Origin: Pectobacterium araliae | GTDB lineage: Bacteria > Pseudomonadota > Gammaproteobacteria > Enterobacterales > Enterobacteriaceae | Length of the DNA stretch: 64,000 nucleotides | Direction of reading: 5' to 3' | NCBI RefSeq assembly: GCF_037076465.1 | Contig: NZ_AP028908.1 | Location: 3,100,001-3,164,000, forward strand | In this document: positions 12,292 to 21,820 of the stretch, in pieces | Layout: every line of letters starts with the position of its first letter | How positions within the stretch are numbered: position 1 is the stretch's first letter | Notes under the pieces: model-generated | What the model saw: only the letters and a program-made list of their open reading frames with translations | Database searches by the model: none | Told to the model about the DNA's origin: nothing | Translations under genes and position numbers: made by a program

Positions 12292-13659
12292 ATGAAATTC
12301 GGAATCACCGCCAAACTGTTTCTCGCGATTTTCGCCACCTGCATGCTGGTGCTGGTAACCATGCACTGGGGGGTACGCGTCAGCTTCGAACGCGGTTTTA
12401 TCGACTACATTAAGCGCGGCAATGAACAGCGGGTTATACAGCTACGCGATGCGCTGGCAGAGCAATATCAGTTGCATGGCGATTGGTCATTCCTACGCAA
12501 TAATGACCGGCTGGTGTTCAAGATGCTGCATGCTGTGGATCAGAACAGCGACACCGACAACAACATGCAGGGATGGCGAGTGCGTCTTTGGGTACTGGAT
12601 ACCGGTAAACGCAAACTGTTTGGCTCTCCCGCCCCCATCCCCAATGAAGGCACCTGGCAGCCCATTCAGGTACAGAACCAAACCGTCGGCTGGATTGTCG
12701 CCTCGCCCGTTGCACGCCTGACTCGCAACGCCGATATCAGTTTCGATCAACAGCAGCAGCGCACCAGTTGGCTGATTGTGGCGCTATCAATGTTGCTGGC
12801 TATCATCGCCGCCTGGCTGACTGCACGTGGCCTTCTCTCCCCCGTCAAGCGGCTGGTCAACGGCATGCACAGCCTAGCGTCAGGAGATTTCAGCACCCGA
12901 GTAACGGCAAGCTCGCACGATGAACTGGGCAGGCTGGCGCAGGATTTCAATCAGCTTGCCAACACGCTGGAAAAAAATGAACAGTCTCGCCGCGCGTTTA
13001 TGGCCGATGTGTCCCACGAGTTGCGCACACCGCTGGCAGTGCTACGCGGTGAGTTGGAAGCCTTACAAGATGGTGTGCGCAAGCCCGACGCGCATTCTCT
13101 GCATTCACTTCAGTCTGAAGTCGCGACGCTGACCAAACTGGTGGACGATCTGCATCAGCTTACGCTGTCCGATCGCGGGGCACTGGCCTACCGCAAAACG
13201 GCAGTGGACGTGGTGCAAATTCTGAATATTGCTATCGCCGCGTTTCATGAGCGTTTCCAGAAAAAACAGATTACGCTCACCACCGATTTACCGGCTCAGG
13301 CTGGTGTTTTTGGTGACCCGGACCGGCTGAGTCAACTATTTAATAACCTGCTGGAAAACAGCCTGCGCTACACGGATGAGCAGGGTCAGTTGACCATTAC
13401 GGTGGTTCAGCAGCATAAACGCTGGGCGATTATCTGGCAGGACAGCGCCCCTGGCGTAACCGATGAGCAGCTCACACTGATTTTCGAGCGCTTCTATCGT
13501 GCGGAAAGCTCGCGCAACCGCGCCAGCGGTGGAGCAGGACTGGGGCTGGCTATCTGCAATAATATCGTTGAGGCGCATAGCGGACGGCTGTATGCTGAAC
13601 ATTCGCCATTAGGGGGAGTGATGATTACCATCGAGTTTCCATCGCACCTCCCTGATTAA
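12292..13659 (+). CDS. baeS: Envelope-stress sensor kinase BaeS
   Basis: 455-residue inner-membrane histidine kinase. TM1 is near residues 8-27, then a periplasmic sensor region to about 160 and TM2 at about 162-183. A HAMP domain follows ([10 protein letters not shown] onward), then the H box SHELRTP with phospho-acceptor His242 and the ATPase boxes [11 protein letters not shown] and GAGLGLAIC. It phosphorylates BaeR in response to envelope damage, indole and metals in E. coli, inducing the mdt operon. It lies 7 bases after mdtD and 41 bases before baeR. Confidence 0.95.
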   Translation: MKFGITAKLFLAIFATCMLVLVTMHWGVRVSFERGFIDYIKRGNEQRVIQLRDALAEQYQLHGDWSFLRNNDRLVFKMLHAVDQNSDTDNNMQGWRVRLWVLDTGKRKLFGSPAPIPNEGTWQPIQVQNQTVGWIVASPVARLTRNADISFDQQQQRTSWLIVALSMLLAIIAAWLTARGLLSPVKRLVNGMHSLASGDFSTRVTASSHDELGRLAQDFNQLANTLEKNEQSRRAFMADVSHELRTPLAVLRGELEALQDGVRKPDAHSLHSLQSEVATLTKLVDDLHQLTLSDRGALAYRKTAVDVVQILNIAIAAFHERFQKKQITLTTDLPAQAGVFGDPDRLSQLFNNLLENSLRYTDEQGQLTITVVQQHKRWAIIWQDSAPGVTDEQLTLIFERFYRAESSRNRASGGAGLGLAICNNIVEAHSGRLYAEHSPLGGVMITIEFPSHLPD

Positions 13660-13700
13660 ACACCACGCCACGCCAAGCGAAACTGAAGATAAACAGAGCT

Positions 13701-14429
13701 ATGACAACCGCACCCGATTTCGCGATGACGTCACCCATTTTGATCGTCGAAGATGAACCCAAGCTGGGGCAACTGCTGGTGGATTACCTTCAGGCTGCAG
13801 ACTATGCCACGCACTGGCTGACAAATGGTAATGACGTCGTTGAGTGGGTGCGACAGCATTCTCCTTCACTCATTCTGCTGGATTTAATGCTGCCGGGCTG
13901 TGACGGCCTGACCCTCTGTCGCACCATCCGCCAGTTTTCCAACGTGCCGATTATCATGGTCACCGCCCGTAGCGAAGAAATCGATCGCTTGCTGGGGCTG
14001 GAAATTGGTGCCGATGACTATATTTGTAAGCCTTTCAGCCCGCGTGAAGTGGTTGTACGCGTCAGAACGCTGCTGCGCCGTTGCGGCTGGCAGAACGACG
14101 GTCTGAAAGCCACAGAGAAAAGCGAAACAGCGCTGTTGATTGATAAAAGCGGCTTTCAGGCCAGCTATCTGGGGCAGAATCTCGATCTCACGCCTGCGGA
14201 GTTTCGTCTGCTCAAGACGCTCTCCACTGAACCGGGCAAAGTGTTTTCACGCGAGGCGCTGTTGGATAAGCTTTACGACGATTATCGTGTCGTGACCGAT
14301 CGCACCATCGATAGCCACATCAAAAACCTGCGTCGCAAGCTGGAACAGCTGGATGAAGAGACCTCATTTATCCGCACGGTGTACGGCATCGGCTATCGCT
14401 GGGAAGCCGCGCCCTGCAATGAGATATAA
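13701..14429 (+). CDS. baeR: Response regulator BaeR
   Basis: 242-residue OmpR/PhoB-class regulator. The receiver domain shows the acidic pair in IVEDEP (about residues 17-19), phospho-acceptor Asp61 in ILLDLMLPG and the conserved Lys in YICKPFSP. The C-terminal winged helix includes [14 protein letters not shown] and [17 protein letters not shown]. It nearly matches E. coli BaeR (240 residues). Last gene of the operon; the product activates the mdt promoter of its own operon in E. coli. Confidence 0.95.
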   Translation: MTTAPDFAMTSPILIVEDEPKLGQLLVDYLQAADYATHWLTNGNDVVEWVRQHSPSLILLDLMLPGCDGLTLCRTIRQFSNVPIIMVTARSEEIDRLLGLEIGADDYICKPFSPREVVVRVRTLLRRCGWQNDGLKATEKSETALLIDKSGFQASYLGQNLDLTPAEFRLLKTLSTEPGKVFSREALLDKLYDDYRVVTDRTIDSHIKNLRRKLEQLDEETSFIRTVYGIGYRWEAAPCNEI

Positions 14430-14632
14430 CACGCCGTGCTATCGTTCGGCGGCTGAAGGCTAACCCCCCCTTCCCGTGCTGGTCAAAAATACTGTCCGAC
14501 TTAATGAAAATTTTGTCATTTTTTCTTTTCCCACGGCTGCTACCATTTCAAGCCTACAATAATGACAGGTATCCGCCCGCACTCGATGCGGAACATCGGT
14601 CACCTGCAACAGTACGGATAAGGGGAAAATGT

Positions 14633-15592
14633 ATGTCAGGCTTAGTGAATGGCAAATGGGTTAACGGCGATGTCGCGGCTGAAGAGATCAAAAACGGGGC
14701 GTTCCACCGCGAAGAGACCAAATTTCGGCAAACCAAGCTAGTGCCAGAAGCCGGGCGTTACCAGCTTTTTGTTTCTTACCTCTGCCCGTGGGCATCACGC
14801 ACGCTGATTTTCCGTAAGCTGAAAGGGCTGGAGAACGTCATTTCGCTCTCAATTGCCAACCCACGCATCGCCGATAACGGCTGGGAATTTGCCACGCCGC
14901 AGGATGCTGGCGAGCACGCAGGTGAGATTCACTACCTGCACCAGTTGTACACCGCCAGCGTACCCGACTATACCGGAAAGGTCTCCGTGCCTGTGCTGTG
15001 GGATCGAGTAGAAGGCCGTATCGTTAACAACGAATCGGCGGATATCATCCGTATGCTGAACAGCGAATTTAACGACCTGACTGGCAACCACCTTGATTTC
15101 TACCCGTCTGAACTGCACGGCGAGATCGACCGTTGGAACGAAACCGTGTACCACAACGTCAATAACGGCGTGTATAAAACCGGATTTGCTAAAACGCAGG
15201 AACACTATAATGATGCTGTCACCACGCTTTTCACCACGCTGGACGAGCTGGACGCTCATTTGGGCAGCCATCGTTACATATTGGGTGATACGCTGACCGA
15301 AGCCGACTGGCGTCTGTTTGTAACGCTGATACGTTTTGACGTGGCCTACCACGGTGCATTCAAATGTAACCTGAAACGCATTGCCGACTACCCGAACCTG
15401 TCGAACTACCTGCGCGAACTGTATCAGTGGCCGGGCATCGCGGAGACGGTCAATATCGACCACATCAAAGCGGGCTATTACGGTATTGCCTGGCTGAACC
15501 CGACGCAGATTGTGCCGGTTGGCCCACAGGTTGATTTATACCAGCCTCACAACCGCGACACCCTCGGCACATCCCGTATCGCCACGCGCTAA
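14633..15592 (+). CDS. yqjG: Glutathionyl-hydroquinone reductase (YqjG family)
   Basis: 319-residue Xi-class glutathione transferase that reduces glutathionyl-hydroquinones to hydroquinones. The catalytic Cys51 is in SYLCPWASR (E. coli YqjG has CPWAHR), within the N-terminal thioredoxin-like domain. The helical C-terminal domain shows SNESADIIRMLN equivalents and the conserved FDVAYHGAFKCNLKRI stretch. The ATG at 14633 is preceded by AAGGGG and matches the start of homologues; a longer frame to 14504 has no ribosome site. A possible role in detoxifying plant phenolics is inference. It is followed by its own terminator. Confidence 0.88.
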   Translation: MSGLVNGKWVNGDVAAEEIKNGAFHREETKFRQTKLVPEAGRYQLFVSYLCPWASRTLIFRKLKGLENVISLSIANPRIADNGWEFATPQDAGEHAGEIHYLHQLYTASVPDYTGKVSVPVLWDRVEGRIVNNESADIIRMLNSEFNDLTGNHLDFYPSELHGEIDRWNETVYHNVNNGVYKTGFAKTQEHYNDAVTTLFTTLDELDAHLGSHRYILGDTLTEADWRLFVTLIRFDVAYHGAFKCNLKRIADYPNLSNYLRELYQWPGIAETVNIDHIKAGYYGIAWLNPTQIVPVGPQVDLYQPHNRDTLGTSRIATR

Positions 15593-15604
15593 GACGGCGC
15601 GATC

Positions 15605-15640
15605 TGGCCTGCTCTAGTAATAGCAGGCCATTCTTTATTT
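15605..15640 (+). terminator. Terminator after yqjG
   Basis: Stem TGGCCTGCT (15605-15613) with AGCAGGCCA (15622-15630), 8-base loop, followed by a T-rich tail TTCTTTATTT. Confidence 0.8.
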
Positions 15641-15652
15641 AGGTCAAAAAAA

Positions 15653-15684
15653 TTGATTTACGTCAAACGATTGATTTACGTCAA
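15653..15684 (+). promoter_or_regulatory. Two tandem FNR-like sites before trhP
   Basis: The sequence TTGATTTACGTCAA occurs twice, at 15653-15666 and 15671-15684, 18 bases apart centre to centre. Each matches the FNR consensus TTGAT-N4-ATCAA in 9 of 10 positions (the sole change is A to G). They lie 120-150 bases before the trhP start. Regulation by FNR is inference from the match. Confidence 0.6.
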
Positions 15685-15805
15685 ACAAGAGCCCCATGTT
15701 TCGTGTGTCGTCTACTGCAATTTCCCCCTATTAGCGCTAGAATCCTCCGCCTTTACTGTTCCCACCGTGGAGCAGCCTGACTTGTGATCAGAATCGAGAG
15801 ATACC

Positions 15806-17167
15806 ATGTTTAAACCGGAACTGCTTTCTCCGGCCGGTACGCTGAAAAATATGCGCTACGCCTTTGCCTATGGCGCGGACGCGATTTACGCCGGTCAACC
15901 CCGCTACAGCCTGCGCGTGCGCAACAACGAATTCAACCATCAGACGCTGGCGCAAGCCATTAACGAAGCGCATGAACTAGGCAAGAAATTCTACGTCGTC
16001 GTTAACATCGCGCCGCACAATGCCAAACTGAAAACCTTCCTGCGCGATCTGCAACCCGTGATCGAAATGGGGCCGGATGCGCTGATCATGTCCGATCCGG
16101 GGTTGATCATGCTGGTGCGGGAAAACTTCCCACAGATGGATGTTCACCTTTCCGTTCAGGCCAATGCGGTCAACTGGGCGACGGTGAAATTCTGGCAGCA
16201 GATGGGGCTGACGCGCGTGATTCTGTCCCGCGAACTATCGTTGGAAGAGATTGCGGAAATTCGCCAAAACGTGCCGGATATGGAACTGGAGATTTTCGTT
16301 CACGGTGCACTGTGCATGGCCTACTCCGGCCGCTGCCTGCTGTCTGGCTACATTAACAAACGCGACCCGAATCAAGGCACCTGTACCAACGCCTGCCGCT
16401 GGGAATATAAGGTTCAGGAAGGCAAAGAGGACGACATCGGCAATATCGTCCATCAGCATGAACCTATTGCGGTGAAAAACGTTGAACCTGCGCTGGGCAT
16501 CGGCGCACCGACCGACAAAGTCTTTATGCTGGAAGAAAACCTGCGCCCCGGCGAGTACATGAGCGCCTTTGAAGACGAGCACGGTACCTACATCATGAAC
16601 TCCCGCGATCTGCGTGCCATTCAGCACGTTGAACGCCTGACGCAAATGCAGGTTCATTCGCTGAAAATCGAAGGCCGTACCAAGTCATTCTATTACTGTG
16701 CCCGTACCGCACAGGTGTATCGCCGCGCCATCGACGATGCTGTCGCGGGGAAACCGTTCGACCCGACGCTGCTGGAAACGCTGGAAGGCTTGGCGCACCG
16801 TGGCTACACAGAAGGCTTCCTGCGTCGCCACGTGCATGAAGATTACCAGAACTACGAATACGGCTACTCCGTTTCCGATCGTCAGCAGTTTGTCGGTGAA
16901 TTCACCGGCGTGCGCCGCGATGGGCTGGCGGAAGTCAATGTGAAGAACAAATTTTCCTGCGGCGACAGCGTAGAGATGATGACGCCAAGCGGCAATATTC
17001 AATTCACCATCGAATCTATGCAGAATACCAAAGGACAGCCGACCGATGTGGCACCGGGTAACGGCCATATCGTCTATCTGCCCGTGCCGGACGATGTCTC
17101 GCTGGATTACGCGCTACTGCTGCGCAATCTGCCGGGCACCACCACGCGTAATCCTAACGCGGAATAA
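15806..17167 (+). CDS. trhP: tRNA 5-hydroxyuridine synthesis protein TrhP (YegQ, U32 family)
   Basis: 453-residue peptidase-U32-family protein matching E. coli YegQ in length and sequence. In E. coli TrhP is required for prephenate-dependent hydroxylation of U34 in a set of tRNAs. The N-terminal domain contains ELLSPAGTLKNMRYAFAYGADAIYAG and HLSVQANAVNW. Clustered cysteines around residues 169-192 (ALCMAYSGRCLLSGY and GTCTNACRWEY) are those proposed to hold an Fe-S cluster. It is followed by the cyaR locus, as in E. coli. Old annotations call it a collagenase-like protease; that name is misleading. Confidence 0.93.
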   Translation: MFKPELLSPAGTLKNMRYAFAYGADAIYAGQPRYSLRVRNNEFNHQTLAQAINEAHELGKKFYVVVNIAPHNAKLKTFLRDLQPVIEMGPDALIMSDPGLIMLVRENFPQMDVHLSVQANAVNWATVKFWQQMGLTRVILSRELSLEEIAEIRQNVPDMELEIFVHGALCMAYSGRCLLSGYINKRDPNQGTCTNACRWEYKVQEGKEDDIGNIVHQHEPIAVKNVEPALGIGAPTDKVFMLEENLRPGEYMSAFEDEHGTYIMNSRDLRAIQHVERLTQMQVHSLKIEGRTKSFYYCARTAQVYRRAIDDAVAGKPFDPTLLETLEGLAHRGYTEGFLRRHVHEDYQNYEYGYSVSDRQQFVGEFTGVRRDGLAEVNVKNKFSCGDSVEMMTPSGNIQFTIESMQNTKGQPTDVAPGNGHIVYLPVPDDVSLDYALLLRNLPGTTTRNPNAE

Positions 17168-17327
17168 ACCGGTAATACCGCCGGATGTCACGTACATCCG
17201 GCAATGCCTCCCACAAGGCAATCCTTCCTTGTAGTATGCTCCCCCCTTATCGACCTTTCCCAACCGCGAATCAGTACGTCAGCCGCCCGAAGGTATCGTT
17301 ACAAAGCTCAGGGTTTTTTAACGAATA

Positions 17328-17370
17328 TTAGAAACAGATCACATCAATTCGCTGGTCTTGTGGTTAGTAT
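17328..17370 (+). promoter_or_regulatory. cyaR promoter with CRP site
   Basis: A CRP-like palindrome TTAGA-N6-TCACA spans 17328-17343 (8 of 10 consensus positions) with its centre at 17335.5. A -10 element TAGTAT is at 17365-17370. With transcription starting at G17377 the CRP centre falls at -41.5, the class II position; E. coli cyaR is CRP-cAMP dependent. Start site inferred from the E. coli 5' end GCTGA. Confidence 0.75.
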
Positions 17371-17376
17371 TGCATC

Positions 17377-17470
17377 GCTGAGAAAACATAGAACGAAAAA
17401 TAAGCGTAGTGATACTACTAGGAACCACCTCCTTGGCCAGCTCAATCTCCCTTGAGCTGGCTTTTCTTTT
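17377..17470 (+). ncRNA. cyaR: Small regulatory RNA CyaR (RyeE)
   Basis: 94-nt Hfq-dependent sRNA gene. The 5' end GCTGAGAAAACAT resembles E. coli CyaR (GCTGAAAAACAT). The seed region AGGAACCACCTCCTT (17420-17434), complementary to Shine-Dalgarno sequences, is identical to the E. coli molecule as I know it. The terminator is a perfect 10-bp stem 17436-17445/17452-17461 with loop TCTCCC (E. coli has the same loop on a different stem) and tail TTTTCTTTT. The position after yegQ is the E. coli position. CyaR represses ompX, luxS, nadE and others in E. coli. A group II intron begins at the next base. Confidence 0.92.
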
Positions 17471-19391
17471 GTGCGCCGGGCATGGCGCGTAGCGCCTTGA
17501 CGGGCGCTGTCCGTTGACTGTAGTGGTCAAGGGGCGACTTGGCGGTGAAAGTCCTCTACACACCCGGCAAGGGGAAGTGTTAGCCGAACGGCAAGGGTGC
17601 CCACCGCGAGGTGGGATCTGAAGGAAGCTGAAGGCAAAATGCTGGCCTGACGAACAGGAAGCAGTTTAGGCGGCACAGCGGGGTAAGGTGGCAAATATCA
17701 TCAAAGCCCAATACTTGCACAGAACGCTGTGACGTAAAGCTGACAGGCATAAGCAGGAAGGTCGCGCGAATTACCCCGGGAGGGCTGCACGTTTGCTTCA
17801 GGGCTACCGAGCGTCGAGAGGCGACGGGATGAACGTGCAGCAGTCAGCCGAAGCCGTAGTAGTGCTGCATAACTGGCAGCATGAAGGGCTGAACATGATT
17901 AACCGTGATTAGGACACCGATACTCGATGGGAATTAATGAGGCACAAGCGCAGAGCACTGCGGCCAGCGGCAGAGGAGACGGACAGTATCCGTCAGTGCT
18001 GCATGAGGGTGCTGAAATCCCCACGGCGGTCGGTGGGCAAACGAAAGCGGAAATGCCGTTGACGATGGAAACGGTGATAACGAGAGAGAACCTGATGCTG
18101 GCCTATCAGCGCGTGGTGGAAAACAACGGCGCGGCAGGGGTAGATAACCTGAAAGTGACGGAGTTGAAGCCGTGGCTGAAACAGAACTGGGCGAGTATCA
18201 GGCAGGCATTGATTACGGGCGCCTACCAGCCGCAGGCGATACGCAGAGTGGATATCCCAAAGCCGGACGGCGGCGTGAGAACCCTGGGTATCCCGACGGT
18301 AGTGGACAGGCTTATCCAGCAGGCGATAGCACAACAACTCAGTCCGGTCGTGGAGCCGCACTTCTGCGAATCGAGTTACGGGTTCAGAAGTAACCGCAAT
18401 GCGTGGCAGGCAGTGCAACAGGCACAGCGCTACATACAAAGCGGGAAACGCTGGGTGGTCGATCTGGATCTGGAAAAGTTCTTTGACCGGGTGGATCATG
18501 ACATTTTGATGTCACGTCTGGCGAGGCATGTCAGGGATAAACGGCTGTTGAAACTGATACGTCGCTACCTTGAAGCGGAAATGACGAACGGGTGCGAGAC
18601 AGAGAAGCGAGGTAAGGGAATGCCGCAGGGCGGACCGTTGTCGCCGCTACTGTCGAACATTCTGCTGGATGAACTGGATAAAGAACTGGAGCGTCGAGGT
18701 CACAGCTTCTGTCGCTATGCGGATGACTGCAACATTTACGTGAGCAGTCGCAAAGCAGGCGAGCATATCTTTAGGGCAATCAGGGTGTACCTGAGAGACA
18801 TACTGAAGCTAAAGGTCAATGAGCAGAAGAGTGCGGTGGCGCGACCGTGGGAGCGTAAGTTCCTGGGATACAGCGTGACACGGCACAAACAGACCCGACT
18901 GAAGATCGCAGGGAGCAGTGTCGAGAGGCTGAAGGAGAAGATCCGTAGCCTGACGACAGGGCACGCGACGAAATCAGTGAAAGGCGTAATCAATGAACTC
19001 ACACCGATACTGCGAGGCTGGATGAGCTACTTCAGATACACGGAAGTAAAAGGAGTTCTGGAGAAGATTGACGGCTGGGTCAGGCGTAAACTGCGCAGTC
19101 TACTGTGGCGGCAATGGAAACGAACGTATACGCGAGCCCGAATGCTAATGCGAGCGGGCTTGTGTGAAAAGCGAGCGTGGAGGTCGGCGAGTAACCAGCG
19201 AGGAGCGTGGTGGAACGCGGGGTCGAGTCACATGAATGATGCGATAAAGACGGCGCAGTTCAGACGACTCGGCTTGATATCACTAGTGGAGCAGCAACGG
19301 CAGTTCCAGAGTTAACATGAACCGCCGTATGCGGAACCGCACGTACGGTGGTGTGAGAGGACGGCGGGAGTAATCTCGCCTCCTACTCGAT
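17471..19391 (+). mobile_element. Group IIC (bacterial class C) intron, complete
   Basis: 1921-base self-splicing retroelement starting GTGCG at 17471 and ending CCTACTCGAT at 19391. Domain V is at about 19319-19353, immediately after the maturase stop. Its lower stem ACCGCCGT/ACGGTGGT contains the CGC triad typical of class C rather than AGC, and it has a 2-base CG bulge. Domain VI is the hairpin around GGCGGGAG/CTCGCC with a bulged A. Class C introns target the base of rho-independent terminators, and this one follows the cyaR terminator tail with no spacer. The single intact ORF suggests it may be active. Confidence 0.92.
17927..19315 (+). CDS. ltrA: Group II intron reverse transcriptase/maturase
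   Basis: 462-residue intron-encoded protein inside domain IV. RT blocks in order: VDNLKVTELKPWL, PKPDGGVRTLGIPTVVDRLIQQA, SSYGFRSNRNAWQAV, VVDLDLEKFFDRVDHDILM, MPQGGPLSPLLSNILLDELD, and the catalytic RYADDCNIYV (YADD at 264-267). A maturase domain X follows (LTPILRGWMSYFRY) with a basic C-terminus. No HNH endonuclease domain is present, as expected for class C. The frame is uninterrupted. The first in-frame ATG is used; the N-terminal 40 residues are low-complexity and translation could begin later. Confidence 0.93.
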   Translation: MGINEAQAQSTAASGRGDGQYPSVLHEGAEIPTAVGGQTKAEMPLTMETVITRENLMLAYQRVVENNGAAGVDNLKVTELKPWLKQNWASIRQALITGAYQPQAIRRVDIPKPDGGVRTLGIPTVVDRLIQQAIAQQLSPVVEPHFCESSYGFRSNRNAWQAVQQAQRYIQSGKRWVVDLDLEKFFDRVDHDILMSRLARHVRDKRLLKLIRRYLEAEMTNGCETEKRGKGMPQGGPLSPLLSNILLDELDKELERRGHSFCRYADDCNIYVSSRKAGEHIFRAIRVYLRDILKLKVNEQKSAVARPWERKFLGYSVTRHKQTRLKIAGSSVERLKEKIRSLTTGHATKSVKGVINELTPILRGWMSYFRYTEVKGVLEKIDGWVRRKLRSLLWRQWKRTYTRARMLMRAGLCEKRAWRSASNQRGAWWNAGSSHMNDAIKTAQFRRLGLISLVEQQRQFQS

Positions 19392-19521
19392 CCTCCCGTT
19401 TACCCATTTCCCTACCGCAAACATTCACCGATTCTTCTGATGTCTACCTGCTAATTTAGTGTCTATGATTAACTGCAACGTTTCTGTCTTAACGACAACA
19501 TCGCAGCCAGAGAAAGATGAC

Positions 19522-20421
19522 ATGGAAAAAAATCCAATCACGCTACTGATTTTGAATGGAAAAAGCGCGGGTAATGAAGAACTGCGCGAGGCCATCGATA
19601 AGCTACGCAAGGACGGCTATACGCTGCATGTCCGCGTGACCTGGGAATACGGTGATGCCAAACGCTATGTGGAAGAGGCGATTCAGCTCAACGCGGATAA
19701 CGTGATCGCTGCCGGAGGCGACGGCACTGTCAATGAAGTCGCTGCGGCATTGGCGGTACAGCCGGAAGCGGTGCGTCCGTGTCTCGGAATTGTACCGTTA
19801 GGCACGGCTAATGATTTTGCCACCAGCTGTCAGATTCCAATGGAGATGTACAATGCGCTGACGCTGGCGATAAAAGGCCGCGCGACTGCGATTGATATCG
19901 CCAAGGTCAACGACAGCCATTATTTCATCAACATGGCGACGGGCGGATTCGCCACGCGTATTACCACCGAGACGCCAGCCAAGATGAAGGCCGCGCTGGG
20001 GAGTGCCTCTTACGTGCTGCACGCGCTTTTTCGCATGGACATGCTGCAAGCCGAACGCTGTGAAATTCGCGGGCCAGGTTTTCACTGGTCGGGGGATACG
20101 CTGGTTGTCGCGGCGGGAAATGGCCGTCAGGCAGGCGGCGGACAGCAGCTTTGCCCTGAAGCGCTGGTTAACGATGGGCTGCTGGAACTGAGCGTGCTGT
20201 CAGCAACCGAGCTGTTGCCCAATATGCTTCAGGCCTGGTTTACTGGCAGCGAAAACCAGAACATGATTTCCGCTACCTTGCCCTGGCTGGAGATCACCGC
20301 ACCAGACGATATGACGTTTAATCTGGACGGCGAGCCACTTACCGCCAAACGCTTCCACATTGAGGTACTTCCCGCAGCGATCTCCTGTCGACTGCCGCCT
20401 CAGTGTTCGCTGTTGGAATAA
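19522..20421 (+). CDS. yegS: Lipid kinase YegS
   Basis: 299-residue diacylglycerol-kinase-fold protein, the same length as E. coli YegS, which phosphorylates phosphatidylglycerol in vitro. The nucleotide-binding signature GGDGT is at residues 65-69, followed by the GTANDFA motif near residue 95. The ATG at 19522 matches the family start; an in-frame ATG 21 codons earlier is unsupported. In E. coli the order yegQ-cyaR-(prophage genes)-yegS is known; here only the intron separates cyaR from yegS. Confidence 0.93.
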   Translation: MEKNPITLLILNGKSAGNEELREAIDKLRKDGYTLHVRVTWEYGDAKRYVEEAIQLNADNVIAAGGDGTVNEVAAALAVQPEAVRPCLGIVPLGTANDFATSCQIPMEMYNALTLAIKGRATAIDIAKVNDSHYFINMATGGFATRITTETPAKMKAALGSASYVLHALFRMDMLQAERCEIRGPGFHWSGDTLVVAAGNGRQAGGGQQLCPEALVNDGLLELSVLSATELLPNMLQAWFTGSENQNMISATLPWLEITAPDDMTFNLDGEPLTAKRFHIEVLPAAISCRLPPQCSLLE

Positions 20422-20433
20422 CGACGTGTTTGC

Positions 20434-20841
20434 TTATTCCCGCTTCAGGCGATTACTGTTTGCCAGATACAACGTCACCAGCAGCAGCAGGATCGCCGCG
20501 GAATAAATCAGCGTATCCGCTGGGCTTTTGTGATCGACAATAATCAGGCGAATAATGGCCGTAATGCCGATGTAGATAAAATAGCGCAGCGGGAAGTGAT
20601 AGCCGGACTGAAAATACTTCACGATCAGCGCAATAAATTCAAAATAAAGGAAATAGATCACGATGCCTTCTATCAACTGATAGGAGGAATCTTTCTCGTT
20701 GGAGATCAGCAGCACTTTCGCCAGATGAAACGTTTCCTTGACCAAAAAAATAACCAGAATGGTCGCCAGCGCCAGCAGGCCGATATTGAGTATCGTCTGA
20801 AGCGCCTTGGCAGCCATCGCACTGCGAGCAGAACCTGCCAT
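20434..20841 (-). CDS. psiE: Phosphate-starvation-inducible protein PsiE
   Basis: 135-residue inner-membrane protein with four hydrophobic segments; the core [18 protein letters not shown] and [11 protein letters not shown] is almost the same as E. coli PsiE (136 residues), ending in RLKRE. In E. coli it is under PhoB and CRP control; function unknown. Convergent with yegS, with 12 bases between stops. I saw no clear Pho box in the 175 bases upstream. Confidence 0.93.
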   Translation of the reverse strand: MAGSARSAMAAKALQTILNIGLLALATILVIFLVKETFHLAKVLLISNEKDSSYQLIEGIVIYFLYFEFIALIVKYFQSGYHFPLRYFIYIGITAIIRLIIVDHKSPADTLIYSAAILLLLVTLYLANSNRLKRE

Positions 20842-20985
20842 ATGTTATCCATCCTATTTCACATTAACGCCAAGAATTCACTGCAAAATAACCGGCCAAC
20901 CCGCGTACTGTCTATGACAAACACGCTTAATTTAGTTTGAAATTACTGACAAAGATGTCACGCAAAGTACAAGTCAATTTACTTA

Positions 20986-21016
20986 TACCCGTCATACTTC
21001 AAGCTGAATGTGCGTT
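20986..21016 (+). repeat. 31-base dispersed repeat, copy 2
   Basis: Starts TACCCGTCATACTTCAAGCT and ends at the base before the thiD stop codon complement. It matches the minus strand of 2956-2986 in 30 of 31 positions. No T-run is present, so it is not an obvious thiD terminator. Confidence 0.75.
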
Positions 21017-21820
21017 TTACCACCAGCGGTAGAAATGATGAACGGGGCCGATTCCGTGCCCGACCTCCAGCGTGTCGGCATGCTGTAACGCCTGCTGTAA
21101 ATACGCCTTCGCGGCCTTAACCGTCTCGCCCCAGCTAGCGTGACGCGGTCGCAGTGCCGCTAACGCGGCAGACAGCGTGCAGCCGGTGCCGTGCGTATTG
21201 CGTGTATTCACACGCGGTGAGCTAAAGCGCTGCGGATCGGCCTGTCGACTGAACAGCCAGTCTGGGCTTTCCGCTTCGCTAAGGTGTCCGCCTTTCATCA
21301 GCACCGCCTGACAGCCCATCGCCAGCAGCGCTTCCCCCTGCTCACGCATTTCCCGCTCGTTGGTGGCCGATGACGTATTCAGCAGCGCAGCGGCCTCCGG
21401 CAGGTTCGGCGTAATCAGGGAAACCAGCGGCAGCAGCTCACGACGGATCGATTCCACCGCCTCGGGAGCCAGTAGCGGATCGCCACTTTTCGCCAGCATC
21501 ACGGTGTCCAATACCACGAAAGGCACGGCGTAATGGCGCAGGCGCTCGGCAACGGCTTCGACAATATCGGTCTGCGCCAGCATACCAATCTTGGCGCTGT
21601 CGATACGCACATCGCTCAGCACGGAATCCAGTTGTGCCGCGACAAAATCCGGTTCAATTCGGTAGACGGACTGCACGCCACGCGTATTTTGCGCCACCAG
21701 CGCGGTAATGACCGACGTGCCGTAAGCACCCAGCGCGGAAAACGCTTTTAAATCCGCCTGAATCCCCGCACCGCCGCTCGGATCGGTGCCCGCAATCGTC
21801 AACGCATTGATACGTTTCAT
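21017..21820 (-). CDS. thiD: Hydroxymethylpyrimidine/phosphomethylpyrimidine kinase ThiD
   Basis: 267-residue cytoplasmic ribokinase-fold enzyme that phosphorylates HMP and HMP-P for thiamine synthesis. N-terminal [22 protein letters not shown] binds substrate, and the anion-hole motif [12 protein letters not shown] is near residue 211. It overlaps thiM by 4 bases (ATGA), so it is translated in the thiM-thiD salvage operon controlled by the upstream TPP riboswitch. Confidence 0.95.
   Translation of the reverse strand: MKRINALTIAGTDPSGGAGIQADLKAFSALGAYGTSVITALVAQNTRGVQSVYRIEPDFVAAQLDSVLSDVRIDSAKIGMLAQTDIVEAVAERLRHYAVPFVVLDTVMLAKSGDPLLAPEAVESIRRELLPLVSLITPNLPEAAALLNTSSATNEREMREQGEALLAMGCQAVLMKGGHLSEAESPDWLFSRQADPQRFSSPRVNTRNTHGTGCTLSAALAALRPRHASWGETVKAAKAYLQQALQHADTLEVGHGIGPVHHFYRWW

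Noticed and set aside
14504..14632. 43-residue N-terminal extension of the hydroquinone reductase
   Set aside because: No Shine-Dalgarno, not present in homologues; ATG at 14633 has AAGGGG upstream.
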